Positions 11,193 through 21,750 of a stretch of 64,000 nt of DNA are shown here, one piece after another. Made by a program: the position numbers and the translations under genes. The DNA is taken from positions 104,684,830 through 104,748,829 of the forward strand of contig NC_091131.1 of the NCBI RefSeq assembly GCF_040183065.1. Direction: 5' to 3'. The notes beneath the pieces are model-generated. The model searched no databases. It saw only the letters and a program-made list of their open reading frames with translations, and was not told where the DNA came from. How positions within the stretch are numbered: the stretch's first letter is position 1; each line of letters starts with the position of its first letter. Source of the stretch: Periplaneta americana (taxonomy: Eukaryota > Arthropoda > Insecta > Blattodea > Blattidae).

Positions 11193-11728
11193 TTATTTAT
11201 GCTCGACCATGCCGAAATGTAGTAATTATACACCTGGTAGCAGCCCTTTAATGGACCTCACTAAAGTATACCTATTCATTAAATTTCAGGTGTTCCACCA
11301 ATCAGAAAATACCACTGTAGCAATATGAAAGCGCAAGTATCGATTATTCTCGGATATGCAATCGAAAGGCAACTAGCCAATTGCACAATAAATCACCTAT
11401 ATTTGAAATAAAGTCAGTTCTGTTACTATAATAATTAGCGTTAAATTGTAAATAATATTCAAATAAATTCAATTTGTCATCTCGTTTTTCAATATCTAAT
11501 TCAATTTCAAGGTTATATCAAGATTAATGTTTATTTTACTCTCTAGATTATATCAAGGTCAATGTCGACATTTGTTTCTCGGAAAAAATCAATATTTTCG
11601 CGTCTGCGCACATCTCACAATTTACGAGGTATTGCACAAGGTCAGTTCCGCTCCTCAGTCAGATAAGAATAACATGAATACTTATGAATAATTTCAAGTT
11701 AGAAATATGGTCGAGCATAAAAAGTCGT
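11193..11728. mobile_element. Candidate short-TIR element
   Basis: TTTATGCTCGACCAT at about 11199 is mirrored by ATGGTCGAGCATAAAAA at about 11708. The spacing is about 500 bp and there is no coding content. Only about 17 bp match, so this is a weak candidate for a MITE. Confidence 0.4.
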
Positions 11729-11740
11729 GTGAAACTTGAC

Positions 11741-11833
11741 TATAATGGTAATTAAGACTCTCGTAAGAAAATTATGAAACTCGCTTGCTCTCGTTTCATA
11801 AACATACTCGCGTCTTAATTACTACCATTATAG
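11741..11833. repeat. 93-bp hairpin (small MITE-like palindrome)
   Basis: CTATAATGGTAATTAAGAC at the left end pairs with GTCTTAATTACTACCATTATAG at the right. A second inner pairing, TTATGAAACTCG with CGTTTCATAA, makes a nearly complete fold. This symmetry is typical of miniature inverted-repeat elements. Confidence 0.7.
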
Positions 11834-11886
11834 GCTCGTTGCATAATGCACTATTATATTTTTTGTTCAAAATTCATAATGATGGT

Positions 11887-12233
11887 AGTTCACTGTGCAG
11901 TGATGAAGCGTTTCCCTCATAACTCATAAACTTGCTAACTTTTTCATGTTCTCTCTCTTTTATTTTATTGCTGAAACTCATGTTTACAATATCACACTCT
12001 TTCAACTACATCCCATAAAAAATAATACTTTTTATTTTGTGTTAGATGAAAATACTGATATTTGACCATTTTAATGAATTTATTTTTTATCAGACAATCT
12101 ATCAAAGGTAGAGAAGTGATCTTGCATCATATTATAGATATAACATGCATAAATACACACAAAACATTTCATCACAGAATGTTGGATAGTTTTTGAGTTA
12201 AGTGGGAAATGCTTCATCACTGCACAATGAACT
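11887..12233. mobile_element. MITE-like element, ~30-bp TIRs
   Basis: AGTTCACTGTGCAGTGATGA (11887) and the complement of the right end, AGTTCATTGTGCAGTGATGA (ending 12233), match except for one base, and similarity continues through GTTTCCC. The interior is about 280 bp, A+T-rich and non-coding. It starts about 50 bp after the hairpin at 11741. Confidence 0.72.
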
Positions 12234-12239
12234 GAATTA

Positions 12240-12914
12240 AAAAAATAATAATTTTTTTAGGACTTAACAAAAAATATATATGTAAGTACGTACATGTTCA
12301 TTATTTTTAACCTAACACCTACGGCCTCTTACGTCATCTTGGTCTAGGAGGTAAGTCTGAGAATATATAGAAAATCATCGAATTCAAACATACCTCCCGG
12401 AAGACTTACCGCCAGGTAAGTTCAGGTAAGTCTTTGCTCGTATGGGACCCTAAAGTAAACTAAAAAATAAAAGCGGTCATCAGCATAGAGCACTCTCGGG
12501 CTAGCGTCTCTTACCCGCGGATAAGAGACTGCACTATGGTGCATCCGTAGCTGCTGGCGGGTATGCTCTCTCCCTCTCTGACTGCTACATGACGGGGCAT
12601 ATTATGTTGCACTGAATACCCTTTACCCATTTCAGCGAGTGCTGACGACCACTGAACTAGAAGTTTATAAATGTGATATCAGGACACAGTGTTATCAGGA
12701 TTTCACAGTTTTTAACCTGATGTGAGTATATTAGATGATTTTACCGTGCCATAAATGGAGAATTCATAGCTTCGGGACTACGTAAGGCAAGGAATGGGAT
12801 ATTATCAGCTGGATAATTATTACGAGCCGTTTTATGCTGTATGAATAGCGCGGTTCTCTAATAACGGTGAAATTGGTGATAGGGAAGTCGTAATTTGGCC
12901 AGATATTGAAGCGC
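12240..12914. other. Unassigned sequence
   Basis: No gene recognised. The phrase GGTAAGTC / GACTTACC recurs in both orientations near 12350-12435. The stretch 12480-12600 is more G+C-rich than its surroundings. Confidence 0.5.
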
Positions 12915-13258
12915 CCTTAAGGAATGAAACCTGGCAGAGATATTGCGGTAGGCTGGGAATCCAGGAACGGTTGCGGAAAGGACCTCCCGTGTAAGTGGAC
13001 GAAGACATGCTTCTTGACCTGAATATGTCTATGGAATGAGATGAAGAAGATGAATGATATGAAATCTAAATTCTTTTTCTTCACGCGAGGGGAAGGGAAA
13101 TGGACCGTAGCAATGAAAATTCCAACCCGACATTTGCCTAAGTAACTGTAGAAAACCACGGAAAAACCACAGTCAGGTTGGTCGGCCCAGGAATCGAACC
13201 ACGGACCTCCCGAATGCAAGTCCCATGCGGAACGCATGAGACACCTCGCTCGGTACAA
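12915..13258 (-). mobile_element. tRNA-derived SINE
   Basis: On the - strand the head carries GAGCGAGGTGTCTCATGCG (box-A position) and GTCCGTGGTTCGATTCCTGG (box B). The body contains GACTGTGGTTTTTCCGTGG and a pyrimidine-rich 3' part. Length is about 340 bp. The open frame across it is incidental. Confidence 0.75.
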
Positions 13259-13577
13259 TAATGATAACTCTATTCTATGTTAATTCCTCCAGGCGAAAAT
13301 GTCCACTCATTAATGTCAATTTATGGGATCGAAAATATTATATTAAAATTAGATTTAAAAAAAACTCTTTCAGAAACAATTGCCACAGGAATTTATTAAT
13401 GATTATGGTTACATGGATATGTGGAAGTAGGAGAGGATTCTAGGAATGTGCAGGATTATTCCTTCTCAAGGTAAAGCGGGTCTGAAGGAGTGATGCTTAC
13501 TTTTATATGGTATACCTATCACATATACAGAATGAGTAAAACGTATAGAACAATGCTCGTAACTTTCTTATTTCTAA

Positions 13578-14801
13578 CTAGCCGTACCCGTGCGCTCCGC
13601 TGCACCCGTTAGAAATAAATATAAAGTAATTACATAATTAAAATAGGACATTTGATCCAGGGAACATTCGTGTTTGATAGAAGGATAAATCGTTTAATAT
13701 ATTACTTAATTTAAATTGTATTTAAATAATTAAAATGCGATCATTTTGGTCCAGAGACACTCATTTGGTGCAATGACAATTCCTTTAACATGTTTCTTAA
13801 TTTTTATTACATGCAACCATAGTTTAATGAACATTGACATCATTTAGATTTAATGTGTATATTTTATTTTACTTGTTATAGGTTTCCATTGAATTATGCT
13901 AATAACTTAATTTTAACCCTTGTTTTCTACGTATTCAGTAAATGGCGCTTGGCCCACTATGGTTCTGAACCCTTCAAATAAATAATATTATATAATATTA
14001 CATATTATATTATATTATATTATATTATATTATATTATATTATATTATATTATATTATATTATATTATATTATATTATATTATATTATATTATATTATAT
14101 TACATTATATCAGAAGTTACTGTAATAACAGTATAGCATAATGTCCATCTAGAAAAACTACACTTTCCAATGGTGAAATAATAATTAATTATACAAATCG
14201 GTTAATTTAGCTTCCGATATTACTTCATACAAACACAGAAACATTCTCTGTAGGCTGTCTTTCATAGTTTTCGATTGTTGCTGTCCAAGGCCCCTTATAG
14301 ACGAAGTCATTTGTTTTTTAATTCATTACACGGCCTTAGATGGCAGTTATTTTAATTTTAAAACTCATTTATCTCATTAAATATCAGCCCTATCAAACTT
14401 TTTCAAGGAATAAAACTTATCGGAAATTATTTTTAAAGAAACTTTTGTTATGTAACATTTTTCACAAAAATCAATAATTAGCGAGATATTTCGATTTATT
14501 TAATTCAGGCCCCCTTATAACCCCCCCTCTTAAATAAAGTATTTTGAATGCCATATAGCCTAAAATCTAAGTTACAACGAATTTAATTTATATTCCAATT
14601 TTCATCGAAATCCGTTCAGCCATTATCGCGTGAAAAGGTAACAAACATACAGACAGACAGACATACATACGAACAAAATTTAAAAAAAAAAAAGCGATTT
14701 TCGGTTTCAGGATGGTTAATTATATATGGTAGGACCAATTATTTTTGGAAAATCGAAAATTACCAGAAAAATTTCGGCTACAGATTTATTATTAGTATAG
14801 A
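13578..14801 (-). mobile_element. Non-autonomous Helitron
   Basis: Read on the - strand the element begins TCTATACTAATAATAAATCT directly after an A and ends GGGTACGGCTAG directly before a T. That is the Helitron pattern of 5' TC, 3' CTAG and insertion between A and T, with no target duplication. Just before the 3' end, GTGC and GCAC flank AGCGGAGC and form the expected subterminal hairpin. No Rep or helicase coding is present in 1224 bp, so it would need an autonomous partner. An ATATT microsatellite lies inside. Confidence 0.85.
13976..14104. repeat. (ATATT)n microsatellite inside the Helitron
   Basis: About 24 pentamers of ATATT/TTATA. It sits well inside the Helitron. Confidence 0.95.
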
Positions 14802-15430
14802 TTTCATAAAGAAACTATTTATACAAAAGTTGTAGGGTATCAAAGAAGGACTGTTTTGAGCATGTTTTCAAGTACTATGCTTTTCATTTATGATGGGTGT
14901 GCCAATCAGTCTGTTTTTTTTTAATGGCACCATGTAGTTATTTCCCCATTTTTGGATTCTTCAGGTCTCAGTGCGTACAAAATCATATTTTTTTTCGCCA
15001 TTTATAAATTATTGTTTTGTAAAAATTACCTCTTTTGATGACAATATCTGAACAAAGAGAATTTTTAATGCTTCATTACATCAATTTGAGGAGGCTTTGG
15101 ATTAAACAATTGCAGACAAAATCTAATAGAAACAAGTGAATACATTCTTAATTAATTTTTAAATTGATAACAAATTTCACATTACTCTGTTCTACATTCT
15201 ACTCCAGTGTTTCTCACCCTTTTGGATTATGTGAACACTCTTTTCCTCACATTACTTTAGTGCAACTTCCTGGCCTAAGGTGTAGAATATAGAACAAAAA
15301 TATGTAAAATTTCGTTGATTTTTTAAATATTACAATCGTTTAAATAAATTAGGAGTAGGTCATCACGATAGATCTGGAGTAACTCGTAATGTATTTTAAA
15401 TTGTTAATCATGCAAATAAATAAACAAAAG
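14802..15430. other. Unassigned sequence
   Basis: A+T-rich, no coding segment and no repeat recognised. Confidence 0.5.
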
Positions 15431-15439
15431 TATATATTT

Positions 15440-15677
15440 CAATTGGTTATTTGACGACGCTGTAACAACTGCGATGGTTATCTAGCATCTGAATGAGATG
15501 AAGGTGATAATGCTAGCGAGATGAGTCCAGAATTCAACGCCGAAGATTACCCAGCATTTGTTCTTAATGGGTTGAGGGGAAAACCGGGAAAAAATCTCAA
15601 CCAGGTGACTTGGTCCAACCAGGATTTGAACCTTGCTCGCTAATTTCACGATCAGAAGTGCTGTTACTTCACAGCGG
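15440..15677 (-). mobile_element. tRNA-derived SINE 'B', old diverged copy
   Basis: It follows the same layout as the copies at 17447, 23446 and 43343, with TTATTTGACGACGCTGTA at the 3' end and a head near CACAGCGGTGGAC. It is clearly more diverged, with a damaged box-B region. Target duplication was not found. Confidence 0.75.
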
Positions 15678-16733
15678 TGGACACAATATTATATTTAATT
15701 TAAACATTATTATTAGGCCTATAATATAAATAATAAATATAAATAATAAAAAATAATAAATGTCATTATTTTGTTACCGGCCAGCGGCTGCTTTTGGTCC
15801 CCCAGGAGGCCGCGGCCTCTCTATTGAAAAGCAATATTCTATTGTAATGGTAGGCCAGGGGGCCGCACTAAATTATTGTGAGGGAAAGAGGAGCCTCATC
15901 ATCATAAATAATGTTGAGAAACATTGCTGTAGAGTTCACATTGTCCCATTCCGTAACACCCTCTGTTGATTTGTTGCGTATTTCTTGTTTATTGGGCGTC
16001 TAACGCACAGATGAACAACCTGTGTTGCAGAACACAGGATCGTATTGTTATTGTAGGCTATATTAATTCTTATATATATTTGTTTCATAATGTTTCTTAT
16101 GTGTGAACATTTTCACCTTGTGGACGTTTTGGTATGAACTAGTTATCTTGTGGCCTTTTATGACAGATCAGCGGTGACCAAAACTCGAACGGCAGTGATT
16201 ACAAGCGAGAGACAGTCTAAGAAGTAAGGAGACGGAGGAGAGGTACTTGGCATGAAAACTACAACCAGTGGTTGTTCGTGCACTAACATTGATTTCTTCA
16301 TCAACTCCGCGAATAAAACTAGCAAACTTTGCTGTATCAGTAATGTCACTACTGTTATCAAGAACCAATAAAAATATATACAAATTTTCTTGCTTTCTTT
16401 TTTTTAATATTCCTAAATGAACAGAATCAGAAATTTCCTGTCTTCTCTTCTGGATATTTAGTCAATAAATGCGCAGTTTTTCAAAATTAATTAACAACTT
16501 TCATTGGGCAAATTATTTCAGCCACCTTGATCATTACGCTTTTATAAAACTCCCCTTCGTTGGAAGGCTTAAGAGAACGAGCTATTTCGTTCGCCACTAG
16601 ATAGCTGGCTTCCTTACGTTTATTTATGTCATCTTTCTCTTCATGACGATGATTGAAGGCTGATTTCAGTTCTTGGAGTTTAATAGCTCGTTTCATTACT
16701 ACACTAGCACGTAATATTCAATCAGTTTCTCTA

Positions 16734-16735
<2 letters not shown>

Positions 16736-16802
<67 letters not shown>

Positions 16803-16834
16803 TGCTGCTGCTACTGATAAAGCTATCAGTATTG

Positions 16835-16912
<78 letters not shown>
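16736..16912. repeat. Two (ATT)n microsatellites
   Basis: Runs at 16736-16800 and 16836-16912 flank a 35-bp unrelated spacer. The long isoleucine reading on the - strand is an artefact of the repeat. Confidence 0.95.
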
Positions 16913-16913
<1 letters not shown>

Positions 16914-17065
16914 ATCAATAACTAGTAAATAGCTGACAATAGTCATCAAAAGATTAAAAAATATATTAAAATGGAGATATAGCGTAGTAATTATTTTACA
17001 ATTCAAGGGAAGATGTAGGCCTGTATATTGAGGCACGTATATAAGAATTATGGTAACACTTGCTG

Positions 17066-17070
<5 letters not shown>

Positions 17071-17116
<46 letters not shown>
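17071..17116. repeat. (TAA)n microsatellite
   Basis: About 15 TAA/ATA units inside the decayed hAT element. Confidence 0.95.
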
Positions 17117-17118
<2 letters not shown>

Positions 17119-17446
17119 CTGTTATGCCTGTGTATTCAGCGTAATGCTTTGTAATGTCGCTTGTACAGTATATACTACTACTACTAATTGAATCGTTGAG
17201 CAAAGCAACATATTACATTTTCTCCGACAGAACAGCGAATAAATTCCTCTTTCCATTCTGTGCGAAACCTCTGTTCCTGCTCGTAGAGACAGAGGGTTTG
17301 TAGAGCGACATGGTACCGACACTGCTTACCATCAGTAAGTGAGCGAGACAGAGAGCAATATACAGGGAACTCCCCTTATTAGTATGAATGTCTTTGTTTA
17401 CACGATGTAATCACGATACCCAGCTTGGTCACCGCTGCATTAGACC

Positions 17447-17699
17447 GTCCACACCTGTGGAGTAATGGTTAGCGCGTCTGGCCGCGAAACCAGATGGCCT
17501 GGGTTCGATTCCAGATCGGGGCAAGTTACCTGGTTGAGGTTTTTCTGGAGTTTTCCCTCAACCCAATATGAGTAAATGCTGGGTAACTTTCGGTGCTGGA
17601 CCCCGGACTCATTTCACCGACATTATCATCTTCATCTCATTCAGACGCTAAATAACCTAAGTTGTTGATAAAGCGTCGTAAAATAACCTACTAAAAATG
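17447..17699 (+). mobile_element. tRNA-derived SINE 'B', full-length, 10-bp TSD
   Basis: The 5' head GTCCACACCTGTGGAGTAAT contains box A (GTGGAGTAATGGTTAGCG), with box B (GGGTTCGATTCC) about 35 bp on. The body contains GGGTAACTTTCGGTGCTGG and the 3' end reads TCGTAAAATAACC. GCATTAGACC occurs at 17437-17446 and 17700-17709 as a perfect target duplication. It is a non-autonomous retroposon that depends on a LINE. Confidence 0.92.
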
Positions 17700-17709
17700 G
17701 CATTAGACC

Positions 17710-19293
17710 TTTTGTGGTGGACATTACGGCGCTAAACAATAGGGTGCGAACATTTCTGTATAGTGGATATTAGGCCTATATACGCTCATCTTTTTCAATA
17801 ATAGTTCAAGAATATAAACTAGCCTATAAACAGTAATATCATTCTCAATATGATAAGGTAACTGAATTAAGAAACAATAGGCATGACACTATTGTGACAA
17901 TAACTTTTCTTAAATGGCTGACCGTTATATAGCCTAAGTTAATTTTGAGCCTTCCCTTCAAACCTTAATAATTTGGCGTGACTTGTTTTTAAGAGACTTG
18001 CGTTTTTCCTTGGTGTTCTCCCATTTCAAGTATTATCTTACAAACCCCCAAAGGTTTGTTGCGACATTGGTTATAGTAGAGTTCCAAATTACCAGTGTAA
18101 TTATAAGTCTATCCATCACACCAAACCGCGCAACGGCATTAAATCACCAGTAATAAGACCAGTCGAACACAGAGCAATACCGATTATAATCGCTAGGAAA
18201 AAAACGCACAAAACTCCTTTGTGTCGACACGCGATGAATTCATTAAATTTCAAACACAAACTGGTACTAACACAACATGAGGCTTGTCCAGAAGGGAAAA
18301 AGTATCATGCTAGCTAAGGCTAAGTAGGCCTACGCCTACTTTAGTCCCAAGTTATGAAATTATGGAGCGTTTACAATCATAAATTAGGTCAATTTAGTTT
18401 TTCATCTTACAATGAAAACATTACAGCAATATAATTCCAAACTAAATAAGCTATTACAGCTCTCCACAATGTTTATTTTTGTAAGATTAATTCAAACAAA
18501 CATTCCAGAATATACGCGATAATTACGACTCACAAACTTCAAAACATACGGAGTTTTCATGTAAATTCTTGATGCGGAGCTTGACAGTCAAGCTGTTATC
18601 TTATTTGTCTTTAAATTATGTTCGCGACATAACGTGCAGTGTGACTTAAAAGATTGCGTTTTATTTATACAACCATTTCAAGATGAAAAATAGGCACGAC
18701 GTATTCAGTAAATCGTTGATGACGGGTAATATTGAGAGATCTACGCACACCATAACTATTTTTTTTTTTTATTTCAACAACGAAGACAAGCTAATGTGAC
18801 AAATACTGTAGATCTAACTCTCTATGATCTTCATATGCTATAAAATGTTCTCTCGCCGCTTCAGAGGAAGAACATATAATAATATGACTTACTAATCCTT
18901 TACCTTCATTTTTCCGATATCCACAGTTTTATTGGAATTAGATGAAAATTCTTTTATTAAGTAATCAATGTTCTTAGGGTTCTTAAAAATAATGGAGGAA
19001 TGTCGATGCGGTAGGATATTTATTTATGATACTATTTGTTTCATTATGAAAATAATTTGTTTCCTAAATTTTCTTCTTCATACACAGATTGTTCACTAAT
19101 ATGTGGGAAACCTTTGTGGAATATTTTATAGAGAACCTAAAACAAGCAAAAAGTACATGTAAATAAACAGCCGATTTCACTTCGTTTCTTAATTACAGGT
19201 ACTTTCTAGTTCACACATGTTAAACTTTATTTTTACATCTTTGTTTACAAAGTCATGCATAACTCTACAAATAGTGTTCAAAATAACTATGAT
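17710..19293. other. Unassigned A+T-rich sequence
   Basis: I see no gene, no transposon protein and no inverted-repeat ends in this 1.6-kb stretch. Confidence 0.5.
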
Positions 19294-20995
19294 GAGTTCT
19301 ACAGAAATACAGGCGTCTAAGCGTCTTCTTCCCTTCCACATTCCAGGTGTCTCTTGTATCTACTATCTGCTAATATTCTTCTTAATTACGCTGGCAATTC
19401 TACAGAAATATAGGCGTCTAAGCGTCTTCCTCCCTTCCATATTCCAGGTGTCTCTTGTATGTGCTAATATTCTTCTTAATTACGCTGGCAGTTCTACAGA
19501 AATACAGGCGTCTAAGCGTCTTCCTCTCTTCCACATTCCATGTGTCTCTTGTATGTGCTAATATTCTTCTTAATTACGCTGGCAGTTCTACAGAAATACA
19601 GGCGTCTAAGCGTCTTCCTCCCTTCCATATTCCAGGTGTCTCTTGTATGTGCTAATAATATTCTTCTTAATTACGCTGGCAGTTCGACAGAAATACAGGC
19701 GTCCAAGCGTCTTCCTCTCTTCCACATTCCATGTGTCTCTTGTATGTGCTAATATTCTTCTTATTTACGCTGACAGTTCTACAGAAATACAGGCGTCTAA
19801 GCGTCTTCCTCTCTTCCACATTCCATGTGTCTCTTGTATGTGCTAATATTCTTCTTAATTACGCTGGCAGTTCTACAGAAATACAGGCGTCTAAGCGTCT
19901 TCCTCTCTTCCATATTCCAGGTGTCTCTTGTATGTGCTAATATTCTTCTTAATTACGCTGGCAGTTCTACAGAAATACAGGCGTCTAAGCGTCTTCCTCC
20001 CTTCCATATTCCAGGTGTCTCTTGTATGTGCTAATATTCTTCTTAATTACGCTGGCAGTTCTACAGAAATACAGGCGTCTAAGCGTCTTCCTCTCTTCCA
20101 CATTCCATGTGTCTCTTGTATGTGCTAATATTATTCTTATTTACGCTGACAGTTCTACAGAAATACAGGCGTCTAAGCGTCTTCCTCTCTTCCACATTCC
20201 ATGTGTCTCTTGTATGTGCTAATATTCTTCTTAATTACGCTGGCAGTTCTACAGAAATACAGGCGTCTAAGCGTCTTCCTCCCTTCCATATTCCAGGTGT
20301 CTCTTGTATGTGCTAATATTCTTCTTAATTACGCTGGCAGTTCTACAGAAATACAGGCGTCTAAGCGTCTTCCTCTCTTCCATATTCCAGGTGTCTCTTG
20401 TATGTGCTAATATTCTTCTTAATTACGCTGGCAGTTTTACAGAAATACAGGCGTCTAAGCGTCTTCCTCTCTTCCACATTCCATGTGTCTCTTGTATGTG
20501 CTAATATTATTCTTATTTACGCTGACAGTTCTACAGAAATACAGGCGTCTAAGCGTCTTCCTCTCTTCCACATTCCATGTGTCTCTTGTATGTGCTAATA
20601 TTCTTCTTAATTACGCTGGCAGTTCTACAGAAATACAGGCGTCTAAGCGTCTTCCTCTCTTCCACGTTCCATGTGTCTCTTGTATGTGCTAATATTCTTC
20701 TTAATTACGCTGGCAGTTTTACAGAAATACAGGCGTCTAAGCGTCTTCCTCCCTTCCATTTTCCAGGTGTCTTGTTATGTGCTAATATTCTTCTTAATTA
20801 CGCTGGCAGTTCTACAGAAATACAGGCATCTAAGCGTCTTCCTCTCTTCCACATTCCAGGTGTCTCTTGCATGTGCTAACATTCTTCTTAATTACGCTGG
20901 CAGTTCTACAGAAATACAGACGTCTAAGCGTCTTCCTCTCCCCCACATTCCAGCTCTGTTGTATCTGCTGACGTTCTTCTTCATTTCGCTGGCAA
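19294..20995. repeat. 94-bp tandem satellite, ~18 copies, with 376-bp higher-order period
   Basis: The unit contains TTCTACAGAAATACAGGCGT, CTAAGCGTCTTCCTC, a variable CCATGTG or CCAGGTG site, TCTCTTGTATGTGC and TTCTTCTTAATTACGCTGGC. Units start about every 94 bp, with a few 3-9 bp differences. A marked variant (TTTACGCTGACAG) recurs at about 19763, 20139 and 20515, that is every 376 bp or four units, showing a higher-order repeat. The first and last units are degenerate. The overlapping open frames of 66-123 codons are by-products: 94 is not divisible by 3, so each copy reads in a new frame. Confidence 0.95.
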
Positions 20996-21039
20996 AGTAT
21001 TTTAATGTGCTCAAAAGGTTTCGAATACACAATTGCTTT

Positions 21040-21139
21040 TAATTAATTAACTAGTGGATTTACTAGTGTTAATTATGTAAGAATTGTCCGGCAGGATTAC
21101 ATAATTAACACTAGTAAGTCCACTAGTTAATCAATTAAT
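21040..21139. repeat. ~100-bp palindrome just after the satellite
   Basis: The left arm starts TAATTAATTAACTAGTGG and the right arm ends CCACTAGTTAATCAATTAAT. They pair over about 41 bp around a spacer of roughly 15 nt (GAATTGTCCGGCAGG). Such near-perfect symmetry suggests a tiny foldback MITE or a recent local inversion. Confidence 0.8.
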
Positions 21140-21589
21140 TATATTCAAGTGTTAAAAGTAGTGTACGCAAGATTCAAAATGCTTTTAATTGTCCACTTCA
21201 GACAAATCTATGACACGGCTCTTATATAAATCTATATTAGAACTCATGATGGCCATTTTGAGCACCATCTGTAGAAGTATACATCGACCTTGTAAACAGA
21301 GAAGTAGGCCTAAATATAAAGTTGTAATAAGCAAACATGTAAAAACATATGAAATAAAAAGTACCTGTAATTAAAAAACAAAGCGTAATTGACTAGCCTA
21401 TATTTACATTAAATTTTTTACTTGTTTTTAGTGGCCCTGTCCATACCCGAAAGGTTCCCCACATACTTCTTAATACGCTGTACAACAATCTACCAGTGTT
21501 TTGTTATATCATTCATCCTAATATATTCTTTTGGTATATCTTTATGTTAACACCTTAATTCATTCATTCATAGTGTTCTGCCATAGCCC

Positions 21590-21750
21590 TCTATAGAGAT
21601 GGCTATGCTACAGCAAGACAAGAAAGTCAAGATCGCCTAAAGGTTAGGTAATTTTCAGAACAGTGTACAAGAATGTTTACACCAACGAGTTTCTAACTCG
21701 TTGGTTTACACTCCATGTCTGGATCAAGACTTTCTGTAGCACAGAGAAAT
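21590..21750. repeat. Small inverted-repeat cluster
   Basis: CCAACGAGTTTCTAACTCGTTGG (21684-21706) is a perfect 10-bp hairpin with a 3-nt loop. Further out, CTACAGCAAGACAAGAAAGTC (about 21607) is loosely mirrored by GACTTTCTGTAG (about 21728). A degenerate MITE is possible. Confidence 0.45.

Larger units (their letters stand above)
16169..17440 (-). mobile_element. hAT element of GTF2IRD2 type, decayed
   Basis: CAGCGGTGACCAA occurs at both ends in inverted orientation (16169 and ending 17440), a plausible hAT-type terminus. On the - strand, 16696-16487 encodes KLQELKSAFNHRHEEKDD and VANEIARSLKP, and 16383-16230 encodes LVLDNSSDITDTAKFASFIR. Both match in order the hAT-derived transposase known from GTF2I-repeat protein 2. 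The rest is lost or replaced by ATT/TAA microsatellites. An 8-bp target duplication could not be seen. Confidence 0.7.

Noticed and set aside
16731..17036. Poly-isoleucine protein
   Set aside because: Translation of an ATT microsatellite.
17447..17520. A second tRNA gene candidate
   Set aside because: The same segment recurs in four other places with a common body, so it is the head of SINE family B.
19294..20995. CRISPR-like array
   Set aside because: Repeats are directly adjacent with no unique spacers, and the genome is eukaryotic.
19217..21042. A family of tandem protein-coding genes (LIFFLITLAVLQKYRRLS-type readings)
   Set aside because: All readings come from one 94-bp satellite unit read in rotating frames, with no splice sites, codon bias or start context.
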